NCBI RefSeq assembly: GCF_023913775.1 | Contig: NZ_JAMXAX010000028.1 | Span: 1 to 47,649 of the forward strand | DNA from: Acidovorax facilis | GTDB lineage: Bacteria; Pseudomonadota; Gammaproteobacteria; Burkholderiales; Burkholderiaceae_C | DNA length: 47,649 bases | Reading direction: 5' to 3' | Part shown: positions 33,665 through 41,512 of the stretch, in pieces | Layout: every line of letters starts with the position of its first letter | How positions within the stretch are numbered: the first letter of the stretch is position 1 | Position numbers and translations under genes: made by a program | Notes under the pieces: model-generated | Told to the model about the DNA's origin: nothing | Seen by the model: only the letters and a program-made list of their open reading frames with translations | The model's database searches: none

Positions 33665-36472
33665 TCACTCGACGGGCGTGATGCCCTCACGTGCCGCGTA
33701 GGCCAGCCCCACGCGGCGGTACAGGCGGCGCCAGCCGAACACGTACACCACCACCAGGGTTGCTGCAAGCGCCAGCCATGGGCTCCAGGGGCTGGACGCT
33801 ACAAAACGCCACGCCCAGTACAGCTCCGCAAAGCCCATCAGTGCGAAGGTGCCCAGCCCGATCCACGGGCCCTCGGCCCGCCAGGCCGCGACCGAGACGA
33901 ATGCATGGCCCACCAAGGCTGCGAGGCCCAGCAGCAGGTGGGCCGCCAGCGCCAGCACTGGCCGCTGCTCGAACCACCCCGCCATCCCCCGGAGGGTGGG
34001 GGGCGTGTCTGACTTGGCGGTCAGTGCTGCCTGCATCACAAACGCTGCCAAAAATCCCTTGTGCTGGAGCCTGCGTGCCGTGGTGTCCTGGCCTCGCAGG
34101 GCCGAGCCCACCACGCGCCGCGACAACCAGTCGCCCAGGTCGCCACCCGCGCGTGGCGGGTCTTCTTCCTGTGCATCCGGGGGTAGCTGGGCCATCGCTT
34201 CGCGCGCCTGCGCACGCAGGGATTCGGGCACGTGTTCCAGCGCACTGGGGCTGCGGCGCAGCGCGTGCGCACAGACAGCGACGGTGCGCAAGGTCTCGGG
34301 CACCTGTTCCAGGTGCCAGCCACCGTCCTGCACGTGGGCGATGCAGGCGTCCTCGCTGAGCATCCCGGCCGGTATTTGCGCAAAGCTTTTCACACCCTGC
34401 CGCAGTGTGGTGGCGTAGCGTGCGGGTGTCATGAGCCGCCTGGGCACAAAGCGCACGGTGTCTTCATCGGTGGCCAGCGCGGCGTCCACCATGGCGTGGG
34501 TGATGTGTTCACGCGGCACATCGGCCAGCGTACGTGGGTGCGACTGCAGCTGTGCCATCAGCGTGGTCTCGTCGGCGGCTTGGGCCTGGGGTGCTGGCTG
34601 TGCAGAACGCGCACGTTGCGCCAGCTGCAGCGCATCCACGCTGGGCGCTGCCATCAGCCACAGCTCCCACCATGCGTCGCCATCGCCGGAATCCGCGTGT
34701 TGGTACAGCGTGAGCCACTGCTCGCGCGATTCGCGCAGCACTCCGCCATCACCGGGCAGGGGTCTGGCCAGCGGCGAGGCCCAGGCCTGGGTGTGGTCGC
34801 CGCTGCGGTGCCAGGGGGCGGCGTGTTCGGGGTCCGGGTCGGCCGGGCCAAAGCGCGCTGACAGGCGCTGCACCATGGCCTCGCGGGCTTCGTTCACCGC
34901 GCGGTGGAGGTCGGCAGACAGGAATTCATACGGGCCGTTGTGCGAATCGCTCAGGTAGGCGCGCATGACCCGGCGCACGACCACGGTGCGGTCGGCCTGC
35001 ACCTGGTCTGGGTCGTCCGCATCTTCCTCATCGTAGGTGCCGTCATCGTCCTTTTCCGTGCCCGCGCGGTCAGCTTGCAGCATGTCGCCCGCAGCCAGTT
35101 GGTGCAGGCGTGTCTCGGCCTGGGCCAGCAGGCGGCTGGCCAGGGGCACGATGCCGTCGAGCGTGTCCAGGCCTTCCAGGTGGTCGGTCAGGGGGGCATG
35201 GAAAAAGGGCCGGGGCGGCCAGCAGTTCTCGCGCACGCCGCTGCGCCACAGGGGCGCACCTTCGGCGCCGAGCAAGGCCACCTGCTGGCCGTCATAGTGC
35301 GCGCGCCAGACCACAACCCCTTCGCCGTCGATGTACGCCAGCTGACCATCGCGGGTGAGGAACGGCACCAGCGGGGTATCGGGCGTATTGCCCACCAGCC
35401 AGCCATCGCCGTTGGTCAGCGGCTCCAGCAGATGCGCCGGTGCCGGCACGAAACGGCCATCGGGATGCAGCAGGCCCCAGGTGGCGCAGGCCGACGGACC
35501 TTGCGCGGCGGTGCGCACCACGGCAAAGCCGCTCTCGGCAGAAAAGTCCGAGCCATAGCTCAGGCGCGGGCCGGGCAAGGGCTTGCCTTCTGCCGTGAGA
35601 AAACCCGTGCCGTCGTAGCTGTTGGCCACCACGCCGCAGACCATGCGCCGAGACAGGTGGCGGCCACCCTTGACCACCACCTTGCCCCGGGCGTCGAGAT
35701 AGCCGTGGCCGTTGTCCCAGGCGTTGGGTTCGTCAAAGTAGGCCAGGCCATCGCTGTTGAAGGCGTCGATGCTGGGGTAATGCGGCTTCAGCACCCAATC
35801 GCCCCGGGCATTGATCAGCCCGTAGCGTTCTCCATCGAGCGATGCGGCCGTGGTGGGGGACTCGCCAAACGGCTTGGCATCGCGAAAGCGGGGTTCAACC
35901 ACCCAGCGGCCCGCGCGGTCCACAAAGCCCTGGGTGCGCTGGTTGCTATCCTTTTTCCACAGCGTGGCGCGGGCCAGGCCGTTCGCGCCGAACAGGCCCA
36001 GTTCATGAAAAACTTCGTCGCTGGTGGGCTGGCCCTCGCGGTTGATGGGGCGCCATGCATCCTGGCCCACCTGCACGGCACTCACCCCGTTGCGGAATGG
36101 GTGGGCGTTGTCGAAGGTCGGGGGGATGACCACCGCACCCGCCAGGTCCACAAAGCCCCAGCGGCCCCTGTCGCAAAAGCGCGCCAGTCCGTCTTCTGAA
36201 AAGTTGCGTGCGTTCTGCAGCGCGGGCGGCACGCGCCAGCAGCCTTCACCATCGATATAGCCCCACAGCGAGTTGTCGGCCTGGGCGGCGCTGACCCAGC
36301 CGCCGCGCCCGTCGGCGTTGAAGCGCAATACCGCCTTCAAGCCTTCTGGTGGCACCACGGCCCGCCCGGGGTGGACGATGACCAGGGCCGGGCTCTGGCA
36401 ACTGGGTTCCAGCGGAATGCTGGCCAGCCAAGGAGGGGCCGGTTCGGTGGTGATGTCGCTGTCTTCGTTCAT
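33665..36472 (-). CDS. WG-repeat protein with DUF4116-like repeats and C-terminal membrane segments
   Basis: The 935-aa protein has an N-terminal half (about 40-370) of roughly eight degenerate WG repeats (GRWGFVDLAGAVVIPPTFDN; RYGLINARGDWVLKPHY), a middle acidic region, and at about 640-780 repeated blocks like ADVPREHITHAMVDAAL and QIPAGMLSEDACIAHVQDGG that resemble DUF4116-type repeats. The C-terminus (about 840-925) has three hydrophobic segments, so it should be membrane anchored with the repeats in the cytoplasm. No enzymatic motif is seen. WG repeats are presumed binding modules; the function is unknown. The ATG at 36472 is chosen because homology-like sequence begins soon after. Confidence 0.75.
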   Translation of the reverse strand: MNEDSDITTEPAPPWLASIPLEPSCQSPALVIVHPGRAVVPPEGLKAVLRFNADGRGGWVSAAQADNSLWGYIDGEGCWRVPPALQNARNFSEDGLARFCDRGRWGFVDLAGAVVIPPTFDNAHPFRNGVSAVQVGQDAWRPINREGQPTSDEVFHELGLFGANGLARATLWKKDSNQRTQGFVDRAGRWVVEPRFRDAKPFGESPTTAASLDGERYGLINARGDWVLKPHYPSIDAFNSDGLAYFDEPNAWDNGHGYLDARGKVVVKGGRHLSRRMVCGVVANSYDGTGFLTAEGKPLPGPRLSYGSDFSAESGFAVVRTAAQGPSACATWGLLHPDGRFVPAPAHLLEPLTNGDGWLVGNTPDTPLVPFLTRDGQLAYIDGEGVVVWRAHYDGQQVALLGAEGAPLWRSGVRENCWPPRPFFHAPLTDHLEGLDTLDGIVPLASRLLAQAETRLHQLAAGDMLQADRAGTEKDDDGTYDEEDADDPDQVQADRTVVVRRVMRAYLSDSHNGPYEFLSADLHRAVNEAREAMVQRLSARFGPADPDPEHAAPWHRSGDHTQAWASPLARPLPGDGGVLRESREQWLTLYQHADSGDGDAWWELWLMAAPSVDALQLAQRARSAQPAPQAQAADETTLMAQLQSHPRTLADVPREHITHAMVDAALATDEDTVRFVPRRLMTPARYATTLRQGVKSFAQIPAGMLSEDACIAHVQDGGWHLEQVPETLRTVAVCAHALRRSPSALEHVPESLRAQAREAMAQLPPDAQEEDPPRAGGDLGDWLSRRVVGSALRGQDTTARRLQHKGFLAAFVMQAALTAKSDTPPTLRGMAGWFEQRPVLALAAHLLLGLAALVGHAFVSVAAWRAEGPWIGLGTFALMGFAELYWAWRFVASSPWSPWLALAATLVVVYVFGWRRLYRRVGLAYAAREGITPVE

Positions 36473-36625
36473 TGTGCTCGGGGGCTCTCCGCGCGGCATC
36501 CTACCGAGGGTGTCTGGCCGGGCGCGTAACCATTTGCACGCCTTGGCAAATGCCCCACACCTTGGGCTACACCTGACACCTTGGCGACTTTTTTCTACGT
36601 AGTTACCCTGATTTTTGAACCGTCC

Positions 36626-36652
36626 TGTCGATCTGCCCGGCCTTCGTTCGTC
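36626..36652 (+). promoter_or_regulatory. Candidate ECF42-type promoter
   Basis: TGTCGA (36626-36631) and CGTC (36649-36652) are separated by 17 nt and lie 55 nt before the DGPF gene. From memory, TGTCGA in the -35 region and CGA/TC in the -10 region is the motif reported for ECF42 sigma factors in Streptomyces venezuelae. The sigma factor encoded in this operon is of that type, so autoregulation is plausible. Confidence 0.55.
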
Positions 36653-36706
36653 GTGCAGGTGAAGGTCCACCCATGGGCCCTCAACCATCACTTTCTGGAG
36701 AACCCC

Positions 36707-37120
36707 ATGCGATTCATGATCATCGTCAAAGCCACTGCCGAATCCGAACAAGGCTGCATGCCCAGCGCTGCCCTGATGGCCGAGATGGCCCGCTACCACG
36801 AAGAACTGGCCCGTGCGGGCGTGCTGCTGGACGGCAGCGGCCTCAAGCCCAGCGCGCAGGGCTGGCGCGTGCGCTACACCGCCAGCGGCCGCACCGTGAC
36901 CGACGGACCGTTCACCGAAACCAAGGAACTCATCGCCGGCTACACCCTGATCCAGGTGCGCAGCAAGGGCGAGGCGCTGGAATGGACGCGCCGCTTTCCC
37001 AATCCGCGGGGTGAGGGGCTCGATGCCGAGATCGAAGTGCGCCAGCTCTTTGAGATGGAGGACTTTGCCGGCGTCGAAGGCGTGGAGAAATTCCACGACC
37101 TCGAAGCGATGCGCGGCTGA
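36707..37120 (+). CDS. YCII-domain (DGPF) protein of ECF42 locus
   Basis: The 137-aa protein begins MRFMIIVKATAESEQGCMPS and contains the DGPF motif in TASGRTVTDGPFTETKELIA (about residues 62-81), followed by the strand GYTLIQVRSKGEALEWTRRF. DGPF proteins are the genomic partners of ECF42 sigma factors; their function is unknown. CTGGAGAA precedes the ATG at 36707. It is the first gene of a four-gene set ending in the sigma factor and directly follows the candidate promoter. Confidence 0.88.
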   Translation: MRFMIIVKATAESEQGCMPSAALMAEMARYHEELARAGVLLDGSGLKPSAQGWRVRYTASGRTVTDGPFTETKELIAGYTLIQVRSKGEALEWTRRFPNPRGEGLDAEIEVRQLFEMEDFAGVEGVEKFHDLEAMRG

Positions 37121-37144
37121 AACCAACCGGGAGGACCCTCTACC

Positions 37145-37681
37145 ATGATCAAGACCATTGCCCTTGTGCTGCTGGCGGCGCTGGGACTTTTCCTGGCGTT
37201 TGCTGCCACCCGCCCCGACACCTTCCGCGTGGAGCGCAGCCGCGTCATCTCCGCCCCGCCCGAGCGTGTGTACGGCCTCATCCACGACCTGCGCCAGTTC
37301 AATACCTGGAACCCGTACGAACGCAAGGACCCCGCCGCCAAGGGCGAGTACAGCGCCAACACCATCGGCCCCGGCGCGCGCTATGCGTGGCAGGGCGACA
37401 AGGTGGGCACCGGCAGCATGGAGATCGTCGATGCCACGGCCCCGGCGCGCGTGGCAATGAAGCTCGACTTTGTGGCCCCGTTCGAAGCCCACAACCAGGT
37501 CGAGTTCACGCTGCAGCCCGAAGGGGCAGGCACCACCCGCGTCACCTGGGCCATGCACGGCCCTGTGCCCTACCTGACCAAGATTGCGCACCTGGTTTTC
37601 AACATGGACCGCATGGTGGGCCAGGACTTTGAAGACGGCCTGGTCAACCTGCAGGCTGTGGCGCAAAAGCCTGCCGGCTGA
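37145..37681 (+). CDS. SRPBCC-family protein with N-terminal membrane anchor
   Basis: The 178-aa protein has an N-terminal hydrophobic helix (TIALVLLAALGLFLAFAA) and then an SRPBCC (polyketide cyclase/START-like) fold: VERSRVISAPPERVYGLIHD, FNTWNPYERKDPAA, GTGSMEIVDATAPARVAMKL and a closing helix MDRMVGQDFEDGLVNLQ. Such domains bind hydrophobic ligands; no catalytic role is evident. GGGAGGACC gives a good ribosome binding site, and the gene lies 24 bp after the DGPF gene, in the same operon. Confidence 0.85.
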   Translation: MIKTIALVLLAALGLFLAFAATRPDTFRVERSRVISAPPERVYGLIHDLRQFNTWNPYERKDPAAKGEYSANTIGPGARYAWQGDKVGTGSMEIVDATAPARVAMKLDFVAPFEAHNQVEFTLQPEGAGTTRVTWAMHGPVPYLTKIAHLVFNMDRMVGQDFEDGLVNLQAVAQKPAG

Positions 37682-37752
37682 GCCCCATCCCCTGTTGCGC
37701 TTTGCAAAACCTTTCGTTTCGCTTTACCTTCCTTACTCCTCAGGAGCACCTC

Positions 37753-38160
37753 ATGCACCCACAAATCTTCGTGAACCTGCCCATCGAGAACATGGCCCGC
37801 TCGCAAGCGTTCTTCCGCGCACTGGGCTATGACTTCAACCCCCAGTTCACCAACGACCAGGGCGCCTGCCTGGTGGTGGGCGAAAACCTCTTCGTGATGC
37901 TGCTGGTCAAGGACTTCTACCAGACCTTCACCAGCAAGACGATTGCCGATGCGCGCACCACCTCCGAGGTGCTGGTGTGCTTCTCTTGCCAAAGCCGTGC
38001 AGAAGTCGATGCGCTGGTGGACAAGGCCGTGGCTGCGGGCGGCACCACACCCCGCCCTGCGCAGGACCTGGGCTTCATGTACTCGCGCAGCTTTGACGAC
38101 CTGGATGGCCACACCTGGGAGTTTGTGCACATGGTGGACGCCAGCAAGGCGCTGGGATGA
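37753..38160 (+). CDS. VOC-family (glyoxalase-like) protein
   Basis: The 135-aa protein is a single VOC unit pair: MHPQIFVNLPIENMARSQAF and FFRALGYDFNPQFTNDQGAC in the first half, GTTPRPAQDLGFMYSRSFDD and LDGHTWEFVHM in the second. The VOC fold covers glyoxalases, dioxygenases and resistance proteins; possible metal ligands are His2 and the Glu of WEF. Substrate is unknown. CAGGAG lies 7 nt before the ATG. In ECF42 loci, VOC, SRPBCC and DGPF proteins commonly recur together as small accessory proteins. Confidence 0.87.
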   Translation: MHPQIFVNLPIENMARSQAFFRALGYDFNPQFTNDQGACLVVGENLFVMLLVKDFYQTFTSKTIADARTTSEVLVCFSCQSRAEVDALVDKAVAAGGTTPRPAQDLGFMYSRSFDDLDGHTWEFVHMVDASKALG

Positions 38161-38170
38161 GAACGTGTGA

Positions 38171-39499
38171 ATGAATGCGCCGGATTCATTCACACCTTTT
38201 GATCGCGTGAAACACTCTACCCTTCCCGACCGCGATGCCCTGCACCGCACCATCGACTCGGTGTGGCGTATCGAGGCCGCGCGCATCATCGCCAGCGTTG
38301 CGCGCATGACGCGGGACGTGGGCCGGGCCGAGGAGCTGGCGCAGGACGCCCTGGTGGCCGCGCTGGAGCATTGGCCTGCCACCGGCCTGCCCGCCAATCC
38401 GGCGGCGTGGCTGATGACCACGGCCAAGCGCCGCGCCATCGACCACCTTCGCCAGCAGGCGCTGCACACGCGCGAGAACGAAGCCCTGGGCCACGACCTC
38501 GAAGCGCTCGAAGCCCAGTTCGCGCCCGACGTGGTGGACACTCTGATGCACGCAGAGCAGGACGACATTGGTGACGACCTGCTGCGCCTCATCTTCACCG
38601 CCTGCCACCCCGTGCTGCCCACCGAGGCGCGTGTGGCGCTCACCTTGCGGCTGTTGGGCGGGCTCACCACGGCTGAGATCGCACGCGCGTTTCTCGTGCC
38701 CGAGCCCACCGTGGCCCAGCGCATTGTTCGCGCCAAGCGAAGCCTGTCTGCGGCCCACGTTCCGTTTGAAGTGCCCGGCCCCGCGGAGCGCGCGCCGCGA
38801 CTGGCCTCGGTGCTGGAGGTGATCTACCTCATCTTCAACGAAGGTTATGCCGCCACGGCGGGGGATGACTGGATGCGCCCCGCTTTGTGTGGCGAGGCCC
38901 AGCGCCTGGTGCGCGTGCTGGCCAGCCTGGTGCCCGATGAGCCCGAGGTGCAGGGGCTGGTGGCACTGCTCGAAATCCAGGCCTCGCGCTTGCCCGCACG
39001 CACCAACGCACAAGGCCAGCCCGTGTTGCTGATGGACCAGGACCGCGCGCGCTGGGACCACCTGCTGGTGCGCCGGGGGCTGGCGGCCCTCGACAAGGCC
39101 GAGCAGCTGGCACGCGTGGGCCATGCCTGGGGGCCCTATGCGCTGCAGGGTGCGATTGCGGCCTGCCATGCGCGCGCGCACCGCGCCCAAGACACCGACT
39201 GGCACCACATCGTGGCGCTGTATGACGCATTGCTGCAGGTGGCGCCCTCGCCTGTGGTCGCTCTCAATCGCGCCGTGTCGGTGGGCATGGCCCTGGGTCC
39301 GGCCGCAGCACTGGCCCTGGTGGATGAACTGGCCGCAGAACCCAGCCTGCGCCACTACCACTGGCTGCCCAGTGTGCGGGGCGACCTGCTGGCCAAGCTG
39401 GGGCGCCAGACGGAAGCTTGTGCAGAGTTTGAACGGGCCGCCAGCCTGACGCGCAATGCGCAGGAGAAGGCCTTGCTGCTGGCGCGAGCGCGAGCGTGA
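38171..39499 (+). CDS. ECF42-type RNA polymerase sigma factor
   Basis: The 442-aa protein has sigma-70 region 2 (about 35-105; IASVARMTRDVGRAEELAQD, PAAWLMTTAKRRAIDHLR) and region 4 (about 140-195; LLGGLTTAEIARAFLVPEPT, VAQRIVRAKRSL), then a 240-residue C-terminal extension (YLIFNEGYAATAGDDW, VVALNRAVSVGMALGPAAAL) of TPR-like helices. That extension defines the ECF42 group, which has no anti-sigma factor and is thought to be controlled through the C-terminal domain. It follows the VOC gene by 10 bp and probably drives its own operon. Confidence 0.92.
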   Translation: MNAPDSFTPFDRVKHSTLPDRDALHRTIDSVWRIEAARIIASVARMTRDVGRAEELAQDALVAALEHWPATGLPANPAAWLMTTAKRRAIDHLRQQALHTRENEALGHDLEALEAQFAPDVVDTLMHAEQDDIGDDLLRLIFTACHPVLPTEARVALTLRLLGGLTTAEIARAFLVPEPTVAQRIVRAKRSLSAAHVPFEVPGPAERAPRLASVLEVIYLIFNEGYAATAGDDWMRPALCGEAQRLVRVLASLVPDEPEVQGLVALLEIQASRLPARTNAQGQPVLLMDQDRARWDHLLVRRGLAALDKAEQLARVGHAWGPYALQGAIAACHARAHRAQDTDWHHIVALYDALLQVAPSPVVALNRAVSVGMALGPAAALALVDELAAEPSLRHYHWLPSVRGDLLAKLGRQTEACAEFERAASLTRNAQEKALLLARARA

Positions 39500-39553
39500 T
39501 GGACATGCACTGCAGCCGGCGCGCTGCGTGAAGCAGGTCGGAGCAGGGCAGGA

Positions 39554-40024
39554 TCAGCGTCGACGCTTCTGGGTGCGGCCGTGTGGCGTGGCCACCTTGG
39601 GCGCCAGACCCAGCGCGGCACGCGCCAGCGCATCGGCCGCCCCATTGCGGTGGCGGGGAACCCATTGCAGGTCCACCTGTGCAAACCGCTGCAGCACACG
39701 GCGCGCCTCGTCAAACAGCGGTGCCAGCCGCTCGATAGGCGCTACGGCCTGCTCGCCCAGTTGCTCCACCAGCACGCTGCTGTCGCTGAGCACCTGCACG
39801 GTGGTTGCAGTGGCCACCACCTGGGGTTCCAGCCACTGCAGCGCCCGCAGCAGCGCGCGCAGTTCGGCCTCGTTGTTGCAACCGGTGAAGGTCGTGGCTT
39901 CAGAAATGGTGTGTTGCGTGGCCCCACCGGGCCCCACCAGCACTGCCCCCAGCCCCATGCGCCCGGGGTTGGGCACGGCGCTGCCGTCGCAGTGCACCAC
40001 CCAATGGGCGGGTTCGGTGGCCAC
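39554..40024 (-). CDS. RNase HI family protein
   Basis: The 156-aa protein shows the RNase H active site: Asp in VVHCDGSAVPNPG (13), Glu in CNNEAELRALLRAL (about 53), Asp in VQVLSDSSVLVEQL (about 80) and Asp in HRNGAADALAR (about 135). It should cut the RNA strand of RNA-DNA hybrids. The KRRR C-terminus is basic. It differs from canonical RnhA in lacking the long basic handle, so it is more like the short RnhA-type or ribonuclease H-like reverse-transcriptase branch; a second rnhA may exist elsewhere in the genome. Only 3 bp separate it from the upstream DUF3297 gene. Confidence 0.87.
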   Translation of the reverse strand: MATEPAHWVVHCDGSAVPNPGRMGLGAVLVGPGGATQHTISEATTFTGCNNEAELRALLRALQWLEPQVVATATTVQVLSDSSVLVEQLGEQAVAPIERLAPLFDEARRVLQRFAQVDLQWVPRHRNGAADALARAALGLAPKVATPHGRTQKRRR

Positions 40025-40027
40025 GGC

Positions 40028-40285
40028 CTATTTGTAGAACGCTTCGACTTTGCCCTTGAGCTTGATCATCAATGGCTGGCCCTTGCGGTCCACCGTCTTG
40101 CCTGCGGGCACTTTCACCCAGCCTTCGCTGACGCAGTATTCCTCGACATCGCTGCGGTCCTTGCCGTTGAAGCGGATGCCGATGTCGTGCTTGAACACCT
40201 CCGCCACATGGTGCGGGCTGCGGGGGTCCACCGACAGGTGATCGGGCAAGGGGGGTGGCGTGGTGGAGGTGGTTGCGTCGGTCAT
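40028..40285 (-). CDS. DUF3297 family protein
   Basis: The 85-aa protein is nearly all domain: LPDHLSVDPRSPHHVAEVFK, then DIGIRFNGKDRSDVEEYC and SEGWVKVPAGKTVDRKGQ, ending LKGKVEAFYK. These are the conserved blocks I recognise for DUF3297, sometimes mislabelled as glutathione peroxidase. Function is unknown. It precedes the RNase H gene in the same direction with 3 bp between them and is probably co-transcribed. Confidence 0.85.
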   Translation of the reverse strand: MTDATTSTTPPPLPDHLSVDPRSPHHVAEVFKHDIGIRFNGKDRSDVEEYCVSEGWVKVPAGKTVDRKGQPLMIKLKGKVEAFYK

Positions 40286-40388
40286 GCAGAAGGCTCAGTG
40301 TGAAAAGGCAATGGGAAAGAAAACAAAAACGGAAAGCGCGGATTCTCCGGGATTTGGTCCTGCAGTGCTGCGCCAAGCCCCTGCCGCC

Positions 40389-40970
40389 CTACCGCGCGAG
40401 AGGCGCAACGCCGATCAGCCAGGCATGCGCCCAGAACGCAAAGCCCACCCAGGCCACAGCGCCCACCACCACGGCCACGCCCGTGCCCGCCGCAGTGCCG
40501 GGCGCGTAGCCGGTGTTCATCGCCCGGTCGCGCTGCCGTGCGGCCCGAAAGCTCAGCACGGCCCACAGCAAAAAGCTGCCAAACAGCAATACATCGGCCA
40601 GGTTGCCGTTGGACAGCAAATGTGCCAGCGCCCACACCTTCACGCCCAGCACCATGGGGTGGTGCAGCCGGGCCTTGATGGCATTGCGCGGCACGTAGGT
40701 GGCGGCCAGCAGGATGAAGGCAATGAGCGTCAGCAGCGACGCAGCGTGCCGCATGCCAATGGGCGGCACCCACAGCACCACCGGCTGCTGCCGCGCCAAG
40801 CCATAGCCCCACACGATGAGTGCCAGGCCCACGGCGGAGACCAGTGAATACAACCCCTTCCACGGCATCTCACCCATGCGTGCCAGCGTCTGCGTGCGCC
40901 AGCCATCGGCCACGATGCGCACCGAATGCACGCCCAGAAACAGCACCAGTCCAAGAACCAGGTACGCCAT
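40389..40970 (-). CDS. NnrU family membrane protein
   Basis: The 193-aa inner-membrane protein has five to six hydrophobic helices and NnrU landmarks: YLVLGLVLFLGVHSVRIVAD, GLYSLVSAVGLALIVWGY, ARLHHPMVLGVKVWALAHLL and NGNLADVLLFGSFLLWAV. NnrU was named from nitric-oxide-related clusters in rhizobia, but the family is widespread and includes the isoprenoid enzyme Z-ISO; the role here is unknown. The ATG at 40970 begins MAYLVLGL as is usual; an ATG at 40985 adds five residues. It is upstream of DUF3297 in the same direction with 103 bp between. Confidence 0.87.
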   Translation of the reverse strand: MAYLVLGLVLFLGVHSVRIVADGWRTQTLARMGEMPWKGLYSLVSAVGLALIVWGYGLARQQPVVLWVPPIGMRHAASLLTLIAFILLAATYVPRNAIKARLHHPMVLGVKVWALAHLLSNGNLADVLLFGSFLLWAVLSFRAARQRDRAMNTGYAPGTAAGTGVAVVVGAVAWVGFAFWAHAWLIGVAPLAR

Positions 40971-41131
40971 GGAAAAGCCTTTCATGTCATCGTGAATCTG
41001 CGTGCAGGTAGTGCGATGTCAGCAGGCTGCATCGCCCCCGCATTTGTTGCTGCGGATTATGGGCAGGGCGCCCGATGTACTCGCTGTGTGGGGGCTTGCG
41101 ATGATTGCCACGCGCCGCCATCATGCCGCCC

Positions 41132-41434
41132 ATGACCGCCAGCCCACCCGAAGATCCACCGCTGCGAGCCTTGCCCAACCTGGGCCCAGCGTCTGAGCGC
41201 ATGCTCCACGCGGCGGGCATTTGCACCCCCGCAGCATTGCGTGCGCTGGGCGCCGTGCCCGCCTTTGTGGCCGTGCGCCAGGCCGGGCAGCAACCCAGCC
41301 TCAACCTGCTTTGGGCCCTGGAAGGTGCGCTCAGCGGACGCGACTGGAAAGCCGTGGCACTGCATGAACGCACCGCACTGCTCATGCAGCTGGACGACCT
41401 CAGCACACGGAATTTGCCCGGGTTTTACAAGTAA
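41132..41434 (+). CDS. TfoX C-terminal domain protein
   Basis: The 100-aa protein contains LRALPNLGPASERMLHAAGI (a helix-hairpin-helix-like start), then TPAALRALGAVPAFVAVRQA, PSLNLLWALEGALSGRDWKA and a short end at NLPGFYK, matching the stand-alone TfoX/Sxy C-terminal domain. The N-terminal TfoX domain is absent, so competence regulation cannot be assumed. Start choice among ATGs at 41123 and 41132 is uncertain. The stop merges with a family 1 repeat. Confidence 0.8.
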   Translation: MTASPPEDPPLRALPNLGPASERMLHAAGICTPAALRALGAVPAFVAVRQAGQQPSLNLLWALEGALSGRDWKAVALHERTALLMQLDDLSTRNLPGFYK

Positions 41435-41489
41435 AAAGTGACCCTGGCGCTTTCCCATAAAGCGCTTGCAGCTATAAATTAGATAGCAA
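41433..41489 (-). repeat. Dispersed palindromic repeat (family 1, copy 7), likely exonuclease terminator
   Basis: Arms GCGCTTT (41447-41453) and AAAGCGC (41459-41465) with a 5-nt loop form the hairpin. Read on the minus strand the hairpin is followed by GGGTCACTTTTTAC and lies 24 nt or more after the exonuclease stop, so it probably terminates that gene. Confidence 0.65.
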
Positions 41490-41512
41490 ATTGGTGCGCG
41501 GGCCACGCCCCA

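Noticed and set aside
33474-33668. Upstream extension of the TonB receptor to 33668
   Set aside because: It would bury the signal peptide behind about 65 polar residues; the ATG at 33473 gives a normal export signal.
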